Of a stretch of 42,336 nucleotides of DNA, positions 15,017 to 24,383 are shown in pieces. The stretch is from assembly GCA_002748065.1 (NCBI GenBank), contig PDRJ01000014.1:1-42336 (forward strand), written 5' to 3'. The position numbers and the translations under genes are program-made. The stretch's first letter is position 1; every line of letters begins with the position of its first letter. The notes below the pieces were generated by a model. That model was not told the DNA's origin, ran no database searches, and was given only the letters and a program-made list of their open reading frames with translations. Source of the stretch: Bacteroidota bacterium. Lineage in GTDB: Bacteria > Bacteroidota > Bacteroidia > Bacteroidales > BM520.

Positions 15017-16045
15017 ATGACAGGTATGCAGGATGTAGAAAGGTTTCGTGAGTTGCTATCCCAAGTGGAGAAGGTGGTTTTAATTACCCACCTTAACCCT
15101 GATGGTGATGCGTTGGGGTCAACCACGGCCATGGGGCTTTTTTTAGCGCAGATGGGAAAGGATGTTCAGATGATTATTCCCAATGCTTTCCCCGGTTTCC
15201 TCTCCTTTCTATCGGAAGCAAACCGAATGATCAATGCGGAGAAAGAGGGGGAAAAAGCTGTTAAAGTTTTAAATGAATCAGATCTGGTTATCTGTCTTGA
15301 TTTTAATACGTTAAAGCGTGTTGGAAGATTCGAAGAGCCTCTACGTAATGCCGCGCAAAGAAAGGTGTTGGTGGACCATCATCCTGAACCGGATGAGGGG
15401 TTTGAACTCTATTTTCACCGAACCTCAGCCTCCTCTGCTTCTGAGATTGTTTTTGATTTGATGGCAGCCTTGAATCCGGATTTGAAGTCTTTGACCAAGG
15501 AGATTGCCACGGCTCTCTATGTGGGGATTATGACCGATACGGGCTCCTTCAATTATGGTGCTAATGATCCAGACCTCTACGCCAAGGTTGGTGCCTTGGT
15601 GCGTGCCGGAGCCAATCCGGAGAAGTTGCATACAAAGGTTTATAGCACAAATTCGGAGAGTCGGATCCGTCTTTTGGGGCATAGTCTTTTTAACCGTATG
15701 GTTGTTTTAAAAAAGTATAAAACAGCTTATATCTATCTTATGCAAAAGGATTTAAAGCGTTTTCATTACCACGTGGGAGATACCGAGGGACTGGTGAACT
15801 ATACGCTCTCCATTAAGGGGATTAATTTTGGGGTGCTTTTTACGGAGCGAGTGGGGCATGTGAAGGTCTCTCTCCGTTCAAAGGGCAATTTCTCAGTGAA
15901 TGATTTTGCGCGGAAACATTTTCCCACCGGAGGCGGACATCGGAATGCTGCCGGAGCCGAGTCTCGTATGGAACTGATGGATACCATGCAGATGTTTGAA
16001 GAGCTACTTCCTCTTTATATTGATGAATTAAATGAGGATTGTTAG
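15017..16045 (+). CDS. nrnA: DHH/DHHA1 phosphoesterase, NrnA-like (nanoRNase / pAp phosphatase)
   Basis: A 342-residue cytosolic enzyme. The N-terminal DHH domain shows THLNPDGDALGS (near 24-35) and the metal-binding DHH in VLVDHHPEPDEG (near 119-121), with CLDFN and MTDTGSFNYG also present. The C-terminal DHHA1 domain has the substrate motif GGGHRNAAGAES near residue 308. NrnA degrades oligoribonucleotides of 2-5 bases and dephosphorylates 3'-phosphoadenosine 5'-phosphate. c-di-NMP phosphodiesterases of the same fold usually have extra domains that are absent here. Its end overlaps or abuts the next gene, an FKBP lipoprotein, so the three genes look like one operon. Confidence 0.88.
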   Translation: MTGMQDVERFRELLSQVEKVVLITHLNPDGDALGSTTAMGLFLAQMGKDVQMIIPNAFPGFLSFLSEANRMINAEKEGEKAVKVLNESDLVICLDFNTLKRVGRFEEPLRNAAQRKVLVDHHPEPDEGFELYFHRTSASSASEIVFDLMAALNPDLKSLTKEIATALYVGIMTDTGSFNYGANDPDLYAKVGALVRAGANPEKLHTKVYSTNSESRIRLLGHSLFNRMVVLKKYKTAYIYLMQKDLKRFHYHVGDTEGLVNYTLSIKGINFGVLFTERVGHVKVSLRSKGNFSVNDFARKHFPTGGGHRNAAGAESRMELMDTMQMFEELLPLYIDELNEDC

Positions 16046-16046
16046 T

Positions 16047-16580
16047 ATGTTGATTAATAGATTGTTGTTTCTATCTTTTTCCCTCTTACTATTGGCTTGT
16101 AACAGGCCTTCATCCCAGGGGAATCAAACAACGAGCAATCCTCAAAGTGCGGCGTTAGAAGAGCAACTTATTCGGGCTAACCGGGAAGTTGCTTTGGACG
16201 AAGATCAACAGATTGACGATTTAATAAGCCGTTATGGCTGGAAAATGAAGAAGAGTGAAACCGGACTTCGTTATCAGGTTTATGACTCTTTTAACGGAGT
16301 TCCTGTGGTACGTGGTAATAAGGTGACCCTTCGTTATTCGGTAAGGCTTATTGATGGAGGGGAAATTTATAACTCGGAAGAGTTGGGAATGAAGACCTTC
16401 GTGGTGGGAAAGGGAACGGTGATTGCAGGGCTGGAAGAGGCTATGCTGCTGTTGAAAAAAAAGGATAAGGCTCGTTTGGTTATCCCCTCCTTCCTGGGGT
16501 ATGGACTGACCGGAGATGGGGATAAAATACCTCCCAAGGCCACCTTGATCTATCTATTGGAAGTAATTTATGTAGAATAA
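16047..16580 (+). CDS. FKBP-type peptidyl-prolyl isomerase lipoprotein (GldI-like)
   Basis: A lipoprotein of about 177 residues: hydrophobic signal MLINRLLFLSFSLLLLAC with the lipidated cysteine, then a linker and one FKBP domain (TLRYSVRLIDGGEIYNSEE, VIAGLEEAMLLLKKKDKARL, VIPSFLGYG, PPKATLIYLLEVI). The frame is open from 16032, overlapping the end of the previous gene by 14 bases; 16047 gives the more normal lipoprotein signal, but either is possible. FKBPs speed cis-trans proline isomerisation. In gliding Bacteroidota a lipoprotein FKBP, GldI, serves the gliding/secretion machinery; this may be related, but that is only a resemblance. Confidence 0.85.
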   Translation: MLINRLLFLSFSLLLLACNRPSSQGNQTTSNPQSAALEEQLIRANREVALDEDQQIDDLISRYGWKMKKSETGLRYQVYDSFNGVPVVRGNKVTLRYSVRLIDGGEIYNSEELGMKTFVVGKGTVIAGLEEAMLLLKKKDKARLVIPSFLGYGLTGDGDKIPPKATLIYLLEVIYVE

Positions 16581-16592
16581 TAAGCAAAAGTA

Positions 16593-17906
16593 ATGAAAAA
16601 CAATTTTTATCTATTTATGGGAGGAGCTATCATCTTGATGCTCGCCATGTTTTCTTGTGGAAAGAGTGGTTCTGCAGGGTATGAGACTGCGGAATCTGGT
16701 GTACGCTACAAGTTTTATCATCAGAATCAAGAAGGGGTAAAACCTGTTGTGGGCGATTTTGTGAAAATTCAGATGGTTTATGCTTTGGGCGATTCCGTTA
16801 TCTTTGATACGCGTGATCAGAAAAGGGAGTTTGAAATGAAGTTGGAAAATCCTGTTTTTGAGGGCGATGTTTATGCTGCTGTTGCCATGATGAAGGAGGG
16901 CGATAGTGCAGGGTTTCTGATCAACGCTTCCCAGTTTTTTACCAAACTGGTGGGGCAAAACCCCCAGGATTTGGAAGGCCTTATTGGAGACGATGAGGAT
17001 CTGGTCTTTAACCTGAAGTTGCTGGATGTGAGTTCCGCTGAGGTTCATGAAAAGGAGGTGACTCAACGTCTGGAAAAACTTAAGAATGCCGAAGCTTCTC
17101 TTCTGGAGCGCTATTTAAAGGCGAATAATATCCCCAATAAGCCGTTGGAGAGTGGACTTTTTTTCCTCTCCACCCGCAAAGGAAAGGGAGCAAAACCCCA
17201 GGAAGGGGACGTGTTGACAATTAATTTTAAAGTGATGCTCCTGGATGGTACCGTTCTTCACGACTCCTGGGAAGAAGGCGAACCTGTTTCGTTTGAGTTT
17301 GGAAGACAGTTTGATACACAAGGTCTTATGGAAGGAGTATCCTTGATGAAAGAGGGAGAGAAGGCACACCTTGTGGTTCCTTCAAAACTTGCTTTTGGTC
17401 AATATGGTCGTCCTGGACTGGTGGATCCCTATTCTCCCATTCTTTACGATGTGGAGTTGTTGGAGGTTAAAGGTGTCGAAGAGATGAAGCGCGAAGTTCT
17501 TCGTGAAATGGCCAAAAATGAGAAGGAGAGTAAGGAATTTCTCTCTCAAAATGCAACCCGTGAAGGAGTGGTAGTGTTACCCAGTGGACTGCAATACAAG
17601 GTGTTGGAATCCGGTAATGGGAAAAAAAGCCCTTCCGCCTCCAGCCGCGTGAAGGTGCATTACACCGGAACGCTTATCGATGGGACGGTCTTTGATAGTT
17701 CTGTGAAGCGTGGTCGCCCCTCAGAATTTGGGGTTGGTGGCGTGATTAAAGGATGGACAGAGGCCCTTCAGATTATGAAAGAAGGGGATAAGTGGCAGCT
17801 CTTTATCCCTGCTGAGTTGGCCTATGGCGCAAAGGGTGCCGGGAAACTTATCAAACCCAATATGGCCCTTATTTTTGAAGTAGAACTGCTGGAAATTGTG
17901 GAGTAG
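16593..17906 (+). CDS. Lipoprotein with three FKBP-type prolyl-isomerase units
   Basis: 437 residues. A lipoprotein signal ends at [11 protein letters not shown] (Cys near 22). Three FKBP-like units follow: one near 40-155 ([20 protein letters not shown], weakly conserved, no clear active-site aromatic pattern), one near 200-295 ([36 protein letters not shown]), and one near 340-437 with the best-kept active site ([52 protein letters not shown] and the final FEVELLEIV). It follows the single-FKBP gene by 12 bases. It probably acts as a periplasmic or outer-membrane folding helper. The first unit may have lost catalysis. Confidence 0.88.
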   Translation: MKNNFYLFMGGAIILMLAMFSCGKSGSAGYETAESGVRYKFYHQNQEGVKPVVGDFVKIQMVYALGDSVIFDTRDQKREFEMKLENPVFEGDVYAAVAMMKEGDSAGFLINASQFFTKLVGQNPQDLEGLIGDDEDLVFNLKLLDVSSAEVHEKEVTQRLEKLKNAEASLLERYLKANNIPNKPLESGLFFLSTRKGKGAKPQEGDVLTINFKVMLLDGTVLHDSWEEGEPVSFEFGRQFDTQGLMEGVSLMKEGEKAHLVVPSKLAFGQYGRPGLVDPYSPILYDVELLEVKGVEEMKREVLREMAKNEKESKEFLSQNATREGVVVLPSGLQYKVLESGNGKKSPSASSRVKVHYTGTLIDGTVFDSSVKRGRPSEFGVGGVIKGWTEALQIMKEGDKWQLFIPAELAYGAKGAGKLIKPNMALIFEVELLEIVE

Positions 17907-17952
17907 TAATCTTTGGGGGATACTCTCTCCTCTCTCCATAAAGTTAAGGTTT

Positions 17953-18083
17953 TGAGAAGAGGCTATATAGAACGTTCGAATTCGAGGCTTGCGAAGGCTG
18001 AAATAGGGGCGTTTACTGAGGTAAATGCCCCTTTGGAAGAGAGAAGCATCCCGAAGAAGTCGGAGTTTATAGACAGCCTCTAA
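17953..18083 (+). repeat. Interspersed repeat family, copy 2 (upstream of galK)
   Basis: Same order of blocks as copy 1: CCATAAAGTTAAGGTTTTGA, GTTCGAATTCGAGGCTTGCG, GCTGAAATAGGGGCGTTTAC, GGTAAATGCCCCTTTGG, and GTCGGAGTTTATAGAC. The core hairpin is AGGGGCGTTTAC / GTAAATGCCCCT with a 4-base loop (one G.T pair). It ends about 8-16 bases before the galK start, filling most of the 184-base gap after the FKBP gene. Confidence 0.85.
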
Positions 18084-18090
18084 ATAGTTT

Positions 18091-19275
18091 ATGAAAGAGA
18101 TTATGGATAATTTACAGACCCACTTTACCCAGATCTTTGGGGAAGGGGATAAGCCTCTTTGTTGTTTTGCGCCCGGAAGAATTAACTTGATTGGTGAGCA
18201 TATCGACTACAATGGAGGTCCTGTGATGCCCTTTTCTATCGATAGGGGGACCTTTCTCCTTATGAGGGAGAATCGGGCGCATAAGCATCGCTTCTTCTCC
18301 CTCAATTTCCCGGAGGTTGTGTTCAATATTCCGGTTGCCAGACGTTACCAGAAAGAGGGAGAACGCTGGATAAATTATCCCTTGGGTACCATCCAGATGT
18401 TGATGGATCGGGGCATTGTGTTGCCCTCTGGAATGGATTTCCTCTATTTTGGAAATATTCCTCATGGAGCAGGAATGTCTTCATCGGCAAGTATTGAGGT
18501 GGTTACATTGTTTGGGTTAAATAAATACTTTAACCTTGGGTTGACTCGGTTAGAGATCGTTCAGCTCGCGAAAAAAGCCGAAAATGACTTTGTGGGGCTC
18601 TCTTGTGGTATCATGGATCAGTATGCGGTAACCTATGGAAAAGAGGGGCATGTGATCCTATTGGACTGTAGTGTGCCCTCGCATCGCTTTGTAAGGGTTG
18701 ATTTAGGGGGGAGCCATGAATTTGTAGCCATCAACACCTGCAAGCGACGTGGATTGACCGATTCCAAATACAACGAACGTTTTGCAGAGAGTATGAGGGC
18801 GTTGAAGCAATTGAAGCAGGAGTATCCCTCCATTGAAAATCTTTGTGATCTCTCTTCGGAGGATTTTCCGAGGATTTCAGCGATTTTAGAGGAAGAACCA
18901 TTGCTTTGGAGACGGACACGCCATGTGATTTCAGAAAAAGAGCGGGTTTTTATGGCTGGAGAAGCCCTGGAGAGAGGGGATATGAAAGCCATGGGAGCCT
19001 GTATGAATGCTTCCCATCACTCGTTGCGGTATGACTATGAGACTACGGGCTTTGAGTTGGATAGTTTGGTGGAAATCCTGCAGCGTATTCCGGGGGTAGA
19101 GGGGGCGCGAGTGACGGGTGCCGGATTTGGAGGCTGTGCCATTGCATTGGCTAAAAAAGGAGTGATTCAACAAAGTGAATCCCTGATTACGCAGCAGTAT
19201 CAGTTGGCCACCGCCCTTACGCCTGAGTTTATCCCGGCAGCACCCTCAGAAGGGGTGAGTTTGAAAGAATGTTAA
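18091..19275 (+). CDS. galK: Galactokinase
   Basis: A 394-residue GHMP kinase that phosphorylates D-galactose at C1 with ATP, the entry step of the Leloir pathway. The galactokinase signature GRINLIGEHIDYNGG is at 29-43, the GHMP ATP loop PHGAGMSSSASIE at 124-136, CGIMDQYA near 174, and the C-terminal GARVTGAGFGGCAIAL near 350. Length is normal. It stands alone with no galT, galE or mutarotase gene beside it. The start at 18091 gives MKEIMDN; 18106 is a second possible ATG. It is directly after repeat copy 2. Confidence 0.95.
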   Translation: MKEIMDNLQTHFTQIFGEGDKPLCCFAPGRINLIGEHIDYNGGPVMPFSIDRGTFLLMRENRAHKHRFFSLNFPEVVFNIPVARRYQKEGERWINYPLGTIQMLMDRGIVLPSGMDFLYFGNIPHGAGMSSSASIEVVTLFGLNKYFNLGLTRLEIVQLAKKAENDFVGLSCGIMDQYAVTYGKEGHVILLDCSVPSHRFVRVDLGGSHEFVAINTCKRRGLTDSKYNERFAESMRALKQLKQEYPSIENLCDLSSEDFPRISAILEEEPLLWRRTRHVISEKERVFMAGEALERGDMKAMGACMNASHHSLRYDYETTGFELDSLVEILQRIPGVEGARVTGAGFGGCAIALAKKGVIQQSESLITQQYQLATALTPEFIPAAPSEGVSLKEC

Positions 19276-19338
19276 TCCAAAGTGGGGCTAATATCTTATG
19301 GGAAAGTAGGTCCTGTTTTTTATTCCGTTTAATTAATG

Positions 19339-19346
19339 TATTTTTG
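19339..19346 (+). promoter_or_regulatory. -7 promoter box directly before bamD
   Basis: TATTTTTG matches TAnnTTTG and ends five bases before the ATG of bamD, the same spacing as in front of the MATE gene. This predicts a very short or absent 5' leader. Confidence 0.5.
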
Positions 19347-19351
19347 CAGCC

Positions 19352-20143
19352 ATGAGAAAAAAGAGCATCTTCGGTGTTGTGTTGGTCTTTCTGATAATAG
19401 CGACGTCATGCAATGGTGTAAATAAGCTGTTGAAATCTAATGATTACGAAGCAATATACCAGGAAGCTGTGAGGCGCTATAAGGGGGAAGATTATACCCG
19501 TGCTTTGCAACTGTTTGACCATCTGGCTCCGGTGGTTAGAGGAACAGCCATGGCGGAAGATCTCTCTTATTACAATGCCTACAGCTACTATAAGCTGGGA
19601 GAGAACATTATGGCAAGCTATTATTTTAAGCGCTTTGCTAAAGATTTTCCCCATAGTGAACATGCCGAGGAGTGTGCCTTTATGGGGGCTTATTGTAAAT
19701 ACTTGGAATCTCCCAAGTCTAGCCTGGATCAAACCAATACCTATGAGGCGATTACCGAATTGCAGCTTTTTATTAATCTCTATCCCGAGAGTGAACGTAT
19801 AGAGGAGTGCAATGGTTTGATTGATGAACTTCGTAAGAAGTTGGAGAAGAAAGCTTTTGAGATTGCAAAGCTCTACCTCCAAATGGAACAGTATAAGGCG
19901 GCCTTAACCTCCTTGAGAAATATTATCAAAAAATATCCTGCTACGACCTATCGGGAGGAGGTGCTCTACTACCTCGTAGTGGCTAGCTATGAGTTTGCAG
20001 AGAATAGCGTGGCTGAAAAACAGAAAGAGCGCTATGAGCAAGCCCTCGAAACAGGGCGTTCCTTTGCGGATGCCTATCCCGAAAGCCGTTATCAAAAACG
20101 GGTGCAAGGGATGATGATGGATGTTCGGGAGAGATTGGAATAA
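19352..20143 (+). CDS. bamD: Outer-membrane assembly lipoprotein BamD
   Basis: A 263-residue lipoprotein with signal MRKKSIFGVVLVFLIIATSC and TPR-like helical repeats throughout (YQEAVRRYKGEDYTRALQLF; YYNAYSYYKLGENIMASYYF; KRFAKDFPHSEHAEECAFM; KLYLQMEQYKAALTSLRN). BamD works with BamA at the inner face of the outer membrane to insert beta-barrel proteins. It opens the bamD-rpoZ-coaBC-porD-recN series, a gene order that recurs in the phylum. Confidence 0.92.
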   Translation: MRKKSIFGVVLVFLIIATSCNGVNKLLKSNDYEAIYQEAVRRYKGEDYTRALQLFDHLAPVVRGTAMAEDLSYYNAYSYYKLGENIMASYYFKRFAKDFPHSEHAEECAFMGAYCKYLESPKSSLDQTNTYEAITELQLFINLYPESERIEECNGLIDELRKKLEKKAFEIAKLYLQMEQYKAALTSLRNIIKKYPATTYREEVLYYLVVASYEFAENSVAEKQKERYEQALETGRSFADAYPESRYQKRVQGMMMDVRERLE

Positions 20144-20181
20144 ATTCCCATTATAATGAGTATTTCATATTAACGAATAAG

Positions 20182-20499
20182 ATGGATTATAAAAAAGTAA
20201 AAACAGATTCGGAAGCGGTTACGCGCCAGGTGAGAGATTTTGATAAGGTTACAGGCAATATTTACGAGGCTGTGGCCATCTTGTCAAAACGCGCAAATCA
20301 ATTGGGATTAGAGATTAAAAAAGAGTTGGATCAGAAAATTGAAGAATTTGCAACGCCTGCTGATAATCTTGAGGAGGTCTTTGAAAATAGGGAACAGATT
20401 GAAATTGCAAAATTTTATGAGCAACTTCCCAAACCTACGCTCATCGCAATTCATGAGTTTCTCAATGATGAGGTCTATTTCCGTAACCCTCACAAGTAA
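20182..20499 (+). CDS. rpoZ: RNA polymerase omega subunit, Bacteroidota type
   Basis: A 105-residue protein. The opening DYKKVKTDSEAVTRQVRDFD, the TGNIYEAVAILSKRANQLGL segment and the ending PADNLEEVFENREQIEIAKF, YEQLPKPTLIA are those of the RPB6/omega family as found in Bacteroidota. Omega helps assemble and stabilise RNA polymerase around beta'. It lies between bamD and coaBC, 38 bases after bamD. Confidence 0.93.
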   Translation: MDYKKVKTDSEAVTRQVRDFDKVTGNIYEAVAILSKRANQLGLEIKKELDQKIEEFATPADNLEEVFENREQIEIAKFYEQLPKPTLIAIHEFLNDEVYFRNPHK

Positions 20500-20540
20500 G
20501 CCCAATTGCTTGTGACGATTTTTAAGGAGGGGAAAACGCA

Positions 20541-21743
20541 ATGTTAAAGGGGAAAAATGTGTTATTGGCGGTTACCGGCAGCATCGCTGCTTATAAGACC
20601 GCCTTTTTTGTTCGCTTGTTGGTAAAAGAGGGAGCTGAAGTGCAGGTGATCATGACCCCTTCGGCCAAGGATTTTATTACCCCCCTAACGCTCTCTACGC
20701 TTTCCAAGCGTCCGGTGATTGTAGAGCCCTTTGATGCAGCGACAGGGGAGTGGTCTAATCATGTGGAACTGGGGCGTTGGGCTGATGTGATGGTGGTGGC
20801 TCCCGCCTCGGCAAACACCCTTTCAAAAATGGCAGCCGGGATCGCCGATAACTTTGTGCTCACCTGCTATCTTGCTGCTAAATGCCCGGTTTTCTTTGCC
20901 CCTGCCATGGATCTTGACATGTTTCGACACCCTTCGGTACAACAAAGTATAAAGACCTTGCAAGGCTATAAGAATCAACTCATAGCTCCTCTAAAGGGAG
21001 AGCTGGCCAGTGGGTTGTACGGAGAGGGACGGATGGAAGAGCCGGAACAAATGGTGCGAATCCTTGCGGATTTCTTTCAGGATGAAAAGACCTTTGTCGA
21101 GAGGCGGATCCTTGTAACAGCCGGGCCTACTTATGAGCCCATTGATCCTGTGCGCTATATAGGGAACCACTCTTCCGGAAGAATGGGTTTTAGCCTTGCG
21201 GAGGTCTTTGCCCGTAAGGGCGCCAAAGTTACCCTTGTTGCCGGTCCCACCCACCTGGAATCTCCTCCGGGAATTTATGAGCGTATCGATGTCGTTACGG
21301 CAAAAGAGATGGCTCAGGCCTGTTTTGATGTGGCCAGGGAGTGTGAGATTATCGTTATGGCAGCTGCTGTGGCTGACTATGCCCCCGTAACCCCATCCTC
21401 CGTAAAAATAAAGAAAAAAGAGGCTCATACCTCCCTTCATCTTGAGAGAAATCCCGATATTCTTGCGGCCTTGGGAAAACAGAAGCAAGAAGGACAAATT
21501 TTGTGTGGATTTGCCCTTGAAACAGATCATGAGAAAGCCAATGCGCTTGAGAAACTGCAAAATAAAAACCTCGATTTAATCGTTCTTAATTCGTTAAATG
21601 ATCCGGGTGCAGGGTTTAATACCCATACCAATAAAGTAACGGTGTTGTTTAAAGATGGAGCCGTGTCGGAATTTGAACTGAAAGATAAAGCTGAGGTTGC
21701 CAATGACTTGGCAATGCTTCTTAAAGGATTACTTAAGGTGTAA
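20541..21743 (+). CDS. coaBC: Bifunctional phosphopantothenoylcysteine decarboxylase / phosphopantothenate-cysteine ligase
   Basis: A 400-residue two-domain enzyme of coenzyme A synthesis. The N-terminal CoaC half is an FMN decarboxylase with VTGSIAAYKTA, the active-site His region NHVELGRWAD and PASANTLSKMAAGIADN. The C-terminal CoaB half begins near residue 190 with ILVTAGPTYEPIDPVRYIGN, followed by HSSGRMGFSLAE, and later AAAVADYAP. CoaB joins cysteine to 4'-phosphopantothenate and CoaC decarboxylates the product. It is preceded by an AAGGAGG-like sequence, which supports the start. Confidence 0.96.
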   Translation: MLKGKNVLLAVTGSIAAYKTAFFVRLLVKEGAEVQVIMTPSAKDFITPLTLSTLSKRPVIVEPFDAATGEWSNHVELGRWADVMVVAPASANTLSKMAAGIADNFVLTCYLAAKCPVFFAPAMDLDMFRHPSVQQSIKTLQGYKNQLIAPLKGELASGLYGEGRMEEPEQMVRILADFFQDEKTFVERRILVTAGPTYEPIDPVRYIGNHSSGRMGFSLAEVFARKGAKVTLVAGPTHLESPPGIYERIDVVTAKEMAQACFDVARECEIIVMAAAVADYAPVTPSSVKIKKKEAHTSLHLERNPDILAALGKQKQEGQILCGFALETDHEKANALEKLQNKNLDLIVLNSLNDPGAGFNTHTNKVTVLFKDGAVSEFELKDKAEVANDLAMLLKGLLKV

Positions 21744-21772
21744 TCTGCTGTTAAATTAAAACTCCTTATGCC

Positions 21773-22678
21773 ATGCGTAAATATCTGGCCCTTTTTATAC
21801 TCTTTTTGCTCTCTTCTGCATTGACAGCACAAGAGTTTAAATGTAACATTAGCGTTAGCTCCTCTGCTTTAGAAGGAACCGATAGGCGTGTGTTTCAGGA
21901 TATGCAAAAAGCACTGTACGAGTTTGTGAATAATAAAAAATGGACAAACTACGAGTTTAGCGAAGAGGAGAAGATCGAGTGTTCTATTCAGATTACCCTT
22001 ACCAAACGTATCTCCAGTGAAGAGTATGAAGGACAATTGAATGTGGCTCTCCGGAGACCCATTTATAACTCCTCCTATAACTCCCCCCTTTTCAATTATC
22101 AGGATAAAAACCTTCGGTTTGAGTATATTGAGTCGGAGCCACTAATCTTTAACGACAATAGCTTTGATAATAACCTTACGGCGGTGATCGCCTACTATCT
22201 CTATATCTACCTTGGGATGGATTTTGACTCTTTTCAATATCATGCCGGTACTCCCTTTTACGAAAAGGCCCAGGCTATTGTCAATAGTGCACAGGGGTCC
22301 AACTATCCCGGATGGAGCTCTTATGAAAGTATGCGAAACAGGTTCTGGTTGGTGGAGAATTTTATGAATACCAGCTATGACGGCATTCGAGGCTTTCTTT
22401 ATAAATACCATCGAAAAGGGTTGGATGCTATGGCCGATAATGTACAGATGGGGCGCTCCTTTACGACCCAGGCGCTGGAAGATCTTCGTAAGGCTTCACG
22501 CCAAAAACCCGGACTCTTCATTATGCAGCTTATCACAGAGGCCAAAAGAGAGGAGATTATCAATATCTATTCCGAGGGACTACCCAATGAGAAAACAAAG
22601 GTGGTACAAATTATGAACGAAATTGACCCCTCCAACACCTCCCGATATCAACGGATTCAAAATAGCACCAAACCATAA
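21773..22678 (+). CDS. porD: PorD/DUF4835 family periplasmic protein
   Basis: A 301-residue protein with a signal peptide MRKYLALFILFLLSSALTAQ. The body matches DUF4835 (PorD): EFKCNISVSSSALEGTDRRV, FQDMQKALYEFVNNKKWTN, QITLTKRISSEEYEGQL, LQARRPIYN-type strand (here LRRPIYNSSY) and AYYLYIYLGMDFDSF. In Porphyromonas PorD is tied to type IX secretion, though its exact role is unclear. It sits, as in other Bacteroidota, between coaBC and recN; only five bases separate it from recN. Confidence 0.88.
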   Translation: MRKYLALFILFLLSSALTAQEFKCNISVSSSALEGTDRRVFQDMQKALYEFVNNKKWTNYEFSEEEKIECSIQITLTKRISSEEYEGQLNVALRRPIYNSSYNSPLFNYQDKNLRFEYIESEPLIFNDNSFDNNLTAVIAYYLYIYLGMDFDSFQYHAGTPFYEKAQAIVNSAQGSNYPGWSSYESMRNRFWLVENFMNTSYDGIRGFLYKYHRKGLDAMADNVQMGRSFTTQALEDLRKASRQKPGLFIMQLITEAKREEIINIYSEGLPNEKTKVVQIMNEIDPSNTSRYQRIQNSTKP

Positions 22679-22683
22679 TTTCA

Positions 22684-24336
22684 ATGCTTTCGCATCTCTC
22701 AATCTCAAACTATGCCCTAATAGAGAAGTTGGATATGGATTTCCCCCGTGGGTTTATTACTATCACGGGTGAAACAGGTGCGGGAAAGTCGGTGTTGTTG
22801 CAAGCTATCGGCTTACTAATGGGGAAGAGAGCTGATACTTCGTCGCTCAATTATCACGATCAAAAATGCATCATCGAAGGGACTTTTGAGGTTGCCAGTT
22901 ATAAGTTACAATCTTTTTTTACCTCTTTGGACTTGGATTATGAAGACTCTACTATAATTCGTAGAGAGATTACCCCCTCCGGCAAATCCCGGGCATTTCT
23001 TAACGATACGCCTGTATCCCTGAAAATGCTTAAACAGGTGGGAGAACGGCTGATGGATATCCATGCGCAATTCTCCTCGTTGAAACTGATGGAAGAGGAG
23101 ATGCACTTGACCTACCTGGATCAGTATGCCGTGAATGGGGCTCTGCTCGAAGAGTACAGAGAGGCATATACTCACTGGCGGGCACTTAAAGAGGAGTTGA
23201 GACAACTTCATGGAGAGGCGGAGAGGGCTCGGAAAGAGGAGGATTATCTGCGCTATACCCTAACGCAATTGCAGGAGGCTAAGCTTGAAAGTATGGATCA
23301 AGAGGAGCTGGAGGCGTCGCGTAAAATGCTGGAAAATAGCGAAACCATCAAAACAACGCTCTTCTCCTGTGCCTCCCGACTGGTGAATGAAGAGGAAAAT
23401 CTGGTCTCCTCCTTAAAGCAACTGCACAAAGAGCTTTTGCGTATAGCACCCTATAGTTCCTCTTACGAAGAGCTGGCGCGGCGCATGGAGAGTATTGCTA
23501 TCGAGGCGGATGATATGGGGAGCGAATTGGATGCCCTTAATGAAGCCCTGGAGGTGGATCCCCAAAGACTGGAAGAGGTTAATGCCCTGTTGGATCGCCT
23601 TTACCGGCTACAGCATAAATTTCATGTGAGTAGCGTCTCAGCGTTGATAGAGATAAGGGACGATACCGCCCAACAACTCCGGAAGGTGAGTCGTTATGAT
23701 GACCATATAAAGGCGCTGGAGAAGGCCATTGATACTGCTTTTCGTGAGGTGTGTGAAAGGGGAGAGCAGCTTACGGCGCGAAGGAGAGAGGCTTCAACTT
23801 CTTTTGCACGGGAGATTGCAGAGCATCTTGCGTGGGTCAACCTGGATGAAGCGACATTTTTTGTCTCTTTTGACAGGAGCGAAGAGCCGGAAGCCCATGG
23901 TTTTGATTACCCCTACTTCATGTTTAGCGCCAATAAGGGGATTCCTCCTGCCAAATTGGGGAAGGTGGCCTCCGGAGGAGAACTCTCTCGTATCATGTTG
24001 GCGGTGAAGGCCGTGATCTCTAAGAAAACTACGCTTCCTGCCATCCTCTTCGATGAAATTGAAACGGGCGTTTCCGGAGCTGCCGCCGGTAAAATTGCTT
24101 CGCTTCTTATGAAGATGGGAGAACGTATGCAGGTGATTACCATTACACACCTGCCGCAAATTGCCTCCAAAGGAATGGTCCATTACAAGGTCTCTAAACA
24201 CTCTGATGAGCATAAAACTATCAGTTGCCTGAAGCGGTTGAGCCATGAAGAACGTATCCATGAACTCGCCTCCATGCTCAGCAATGGAGAGGTAACGGCG
24301 GAGTCGTTTGAAAATGCCAAGTCCATGTTGGAATAA
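22684..24336 (+). CDS. recN: DNA repair protein RecN
   Basis: A 550-residue SMC-like ATPase. Walker A GETGAGKSVLLQAIGLLMG is at about 30-48, followed by a long coiled-coil middle (about 165-400), then the signature motif LGKVASGGELSRIMLAVK, and Walker B PAILFDEIETGVSGAAAGKI with QVITITHLPQIAS. RecN binds DNA ends and promotes recombinational double-strand break repair. Family length. It ends the bamD series; fabI follows after 47 bases. Confidence 0.95.
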   Translation: MLSHLSISNYALIEKLDMDFPRGFITITGETGAGKSVLLQAIGLLMGKRADTSSLNYHDQKCIIEGTFEVASYKLQSFFTSLDLDYEDSTIIRREITPSGKSRAFLNDTPVSLKMLKQVGERLMDIHAQFSSLKLMEEEMHLTYLDQYAVNGALLEEYREAYTHWRALKEELRQLHGEAERARKEEDYLRYTLTQLQEAKLESMDQEELEASRKMLENSETIKTTLFSCASRLVNEEENLVSSLKQLHKELLRIAPYSSSYEELARRMESIAIEADDMGSELDALNEALEVDPQRLEEVNALLDRLYRLQHKFHVSSVSALIEIRDDTAQQLRKVSRYDDHIKALEKAIDTAFREVCERGEQLTARRREASTSFAREIAEHLAWVNLDEATFFVSFDRSEEPEAHGFDYPYFMFSANKGIPPAKLGKVASGGELSRIMLAVKAVISKKTTLPAILFDEIETGVSGAAAGKIASLLMKMGERMQVITITHLPQIASKGMVHYKVSKHSDEHKTISCLKRLSHEERIHELASMLSNGEVTAESFENAKSMLE

Positions 24337-24383
24337 ACCTTTCCCCTCTTCTCCTGTTATTATGGTTGTAAAAATCTTACATT

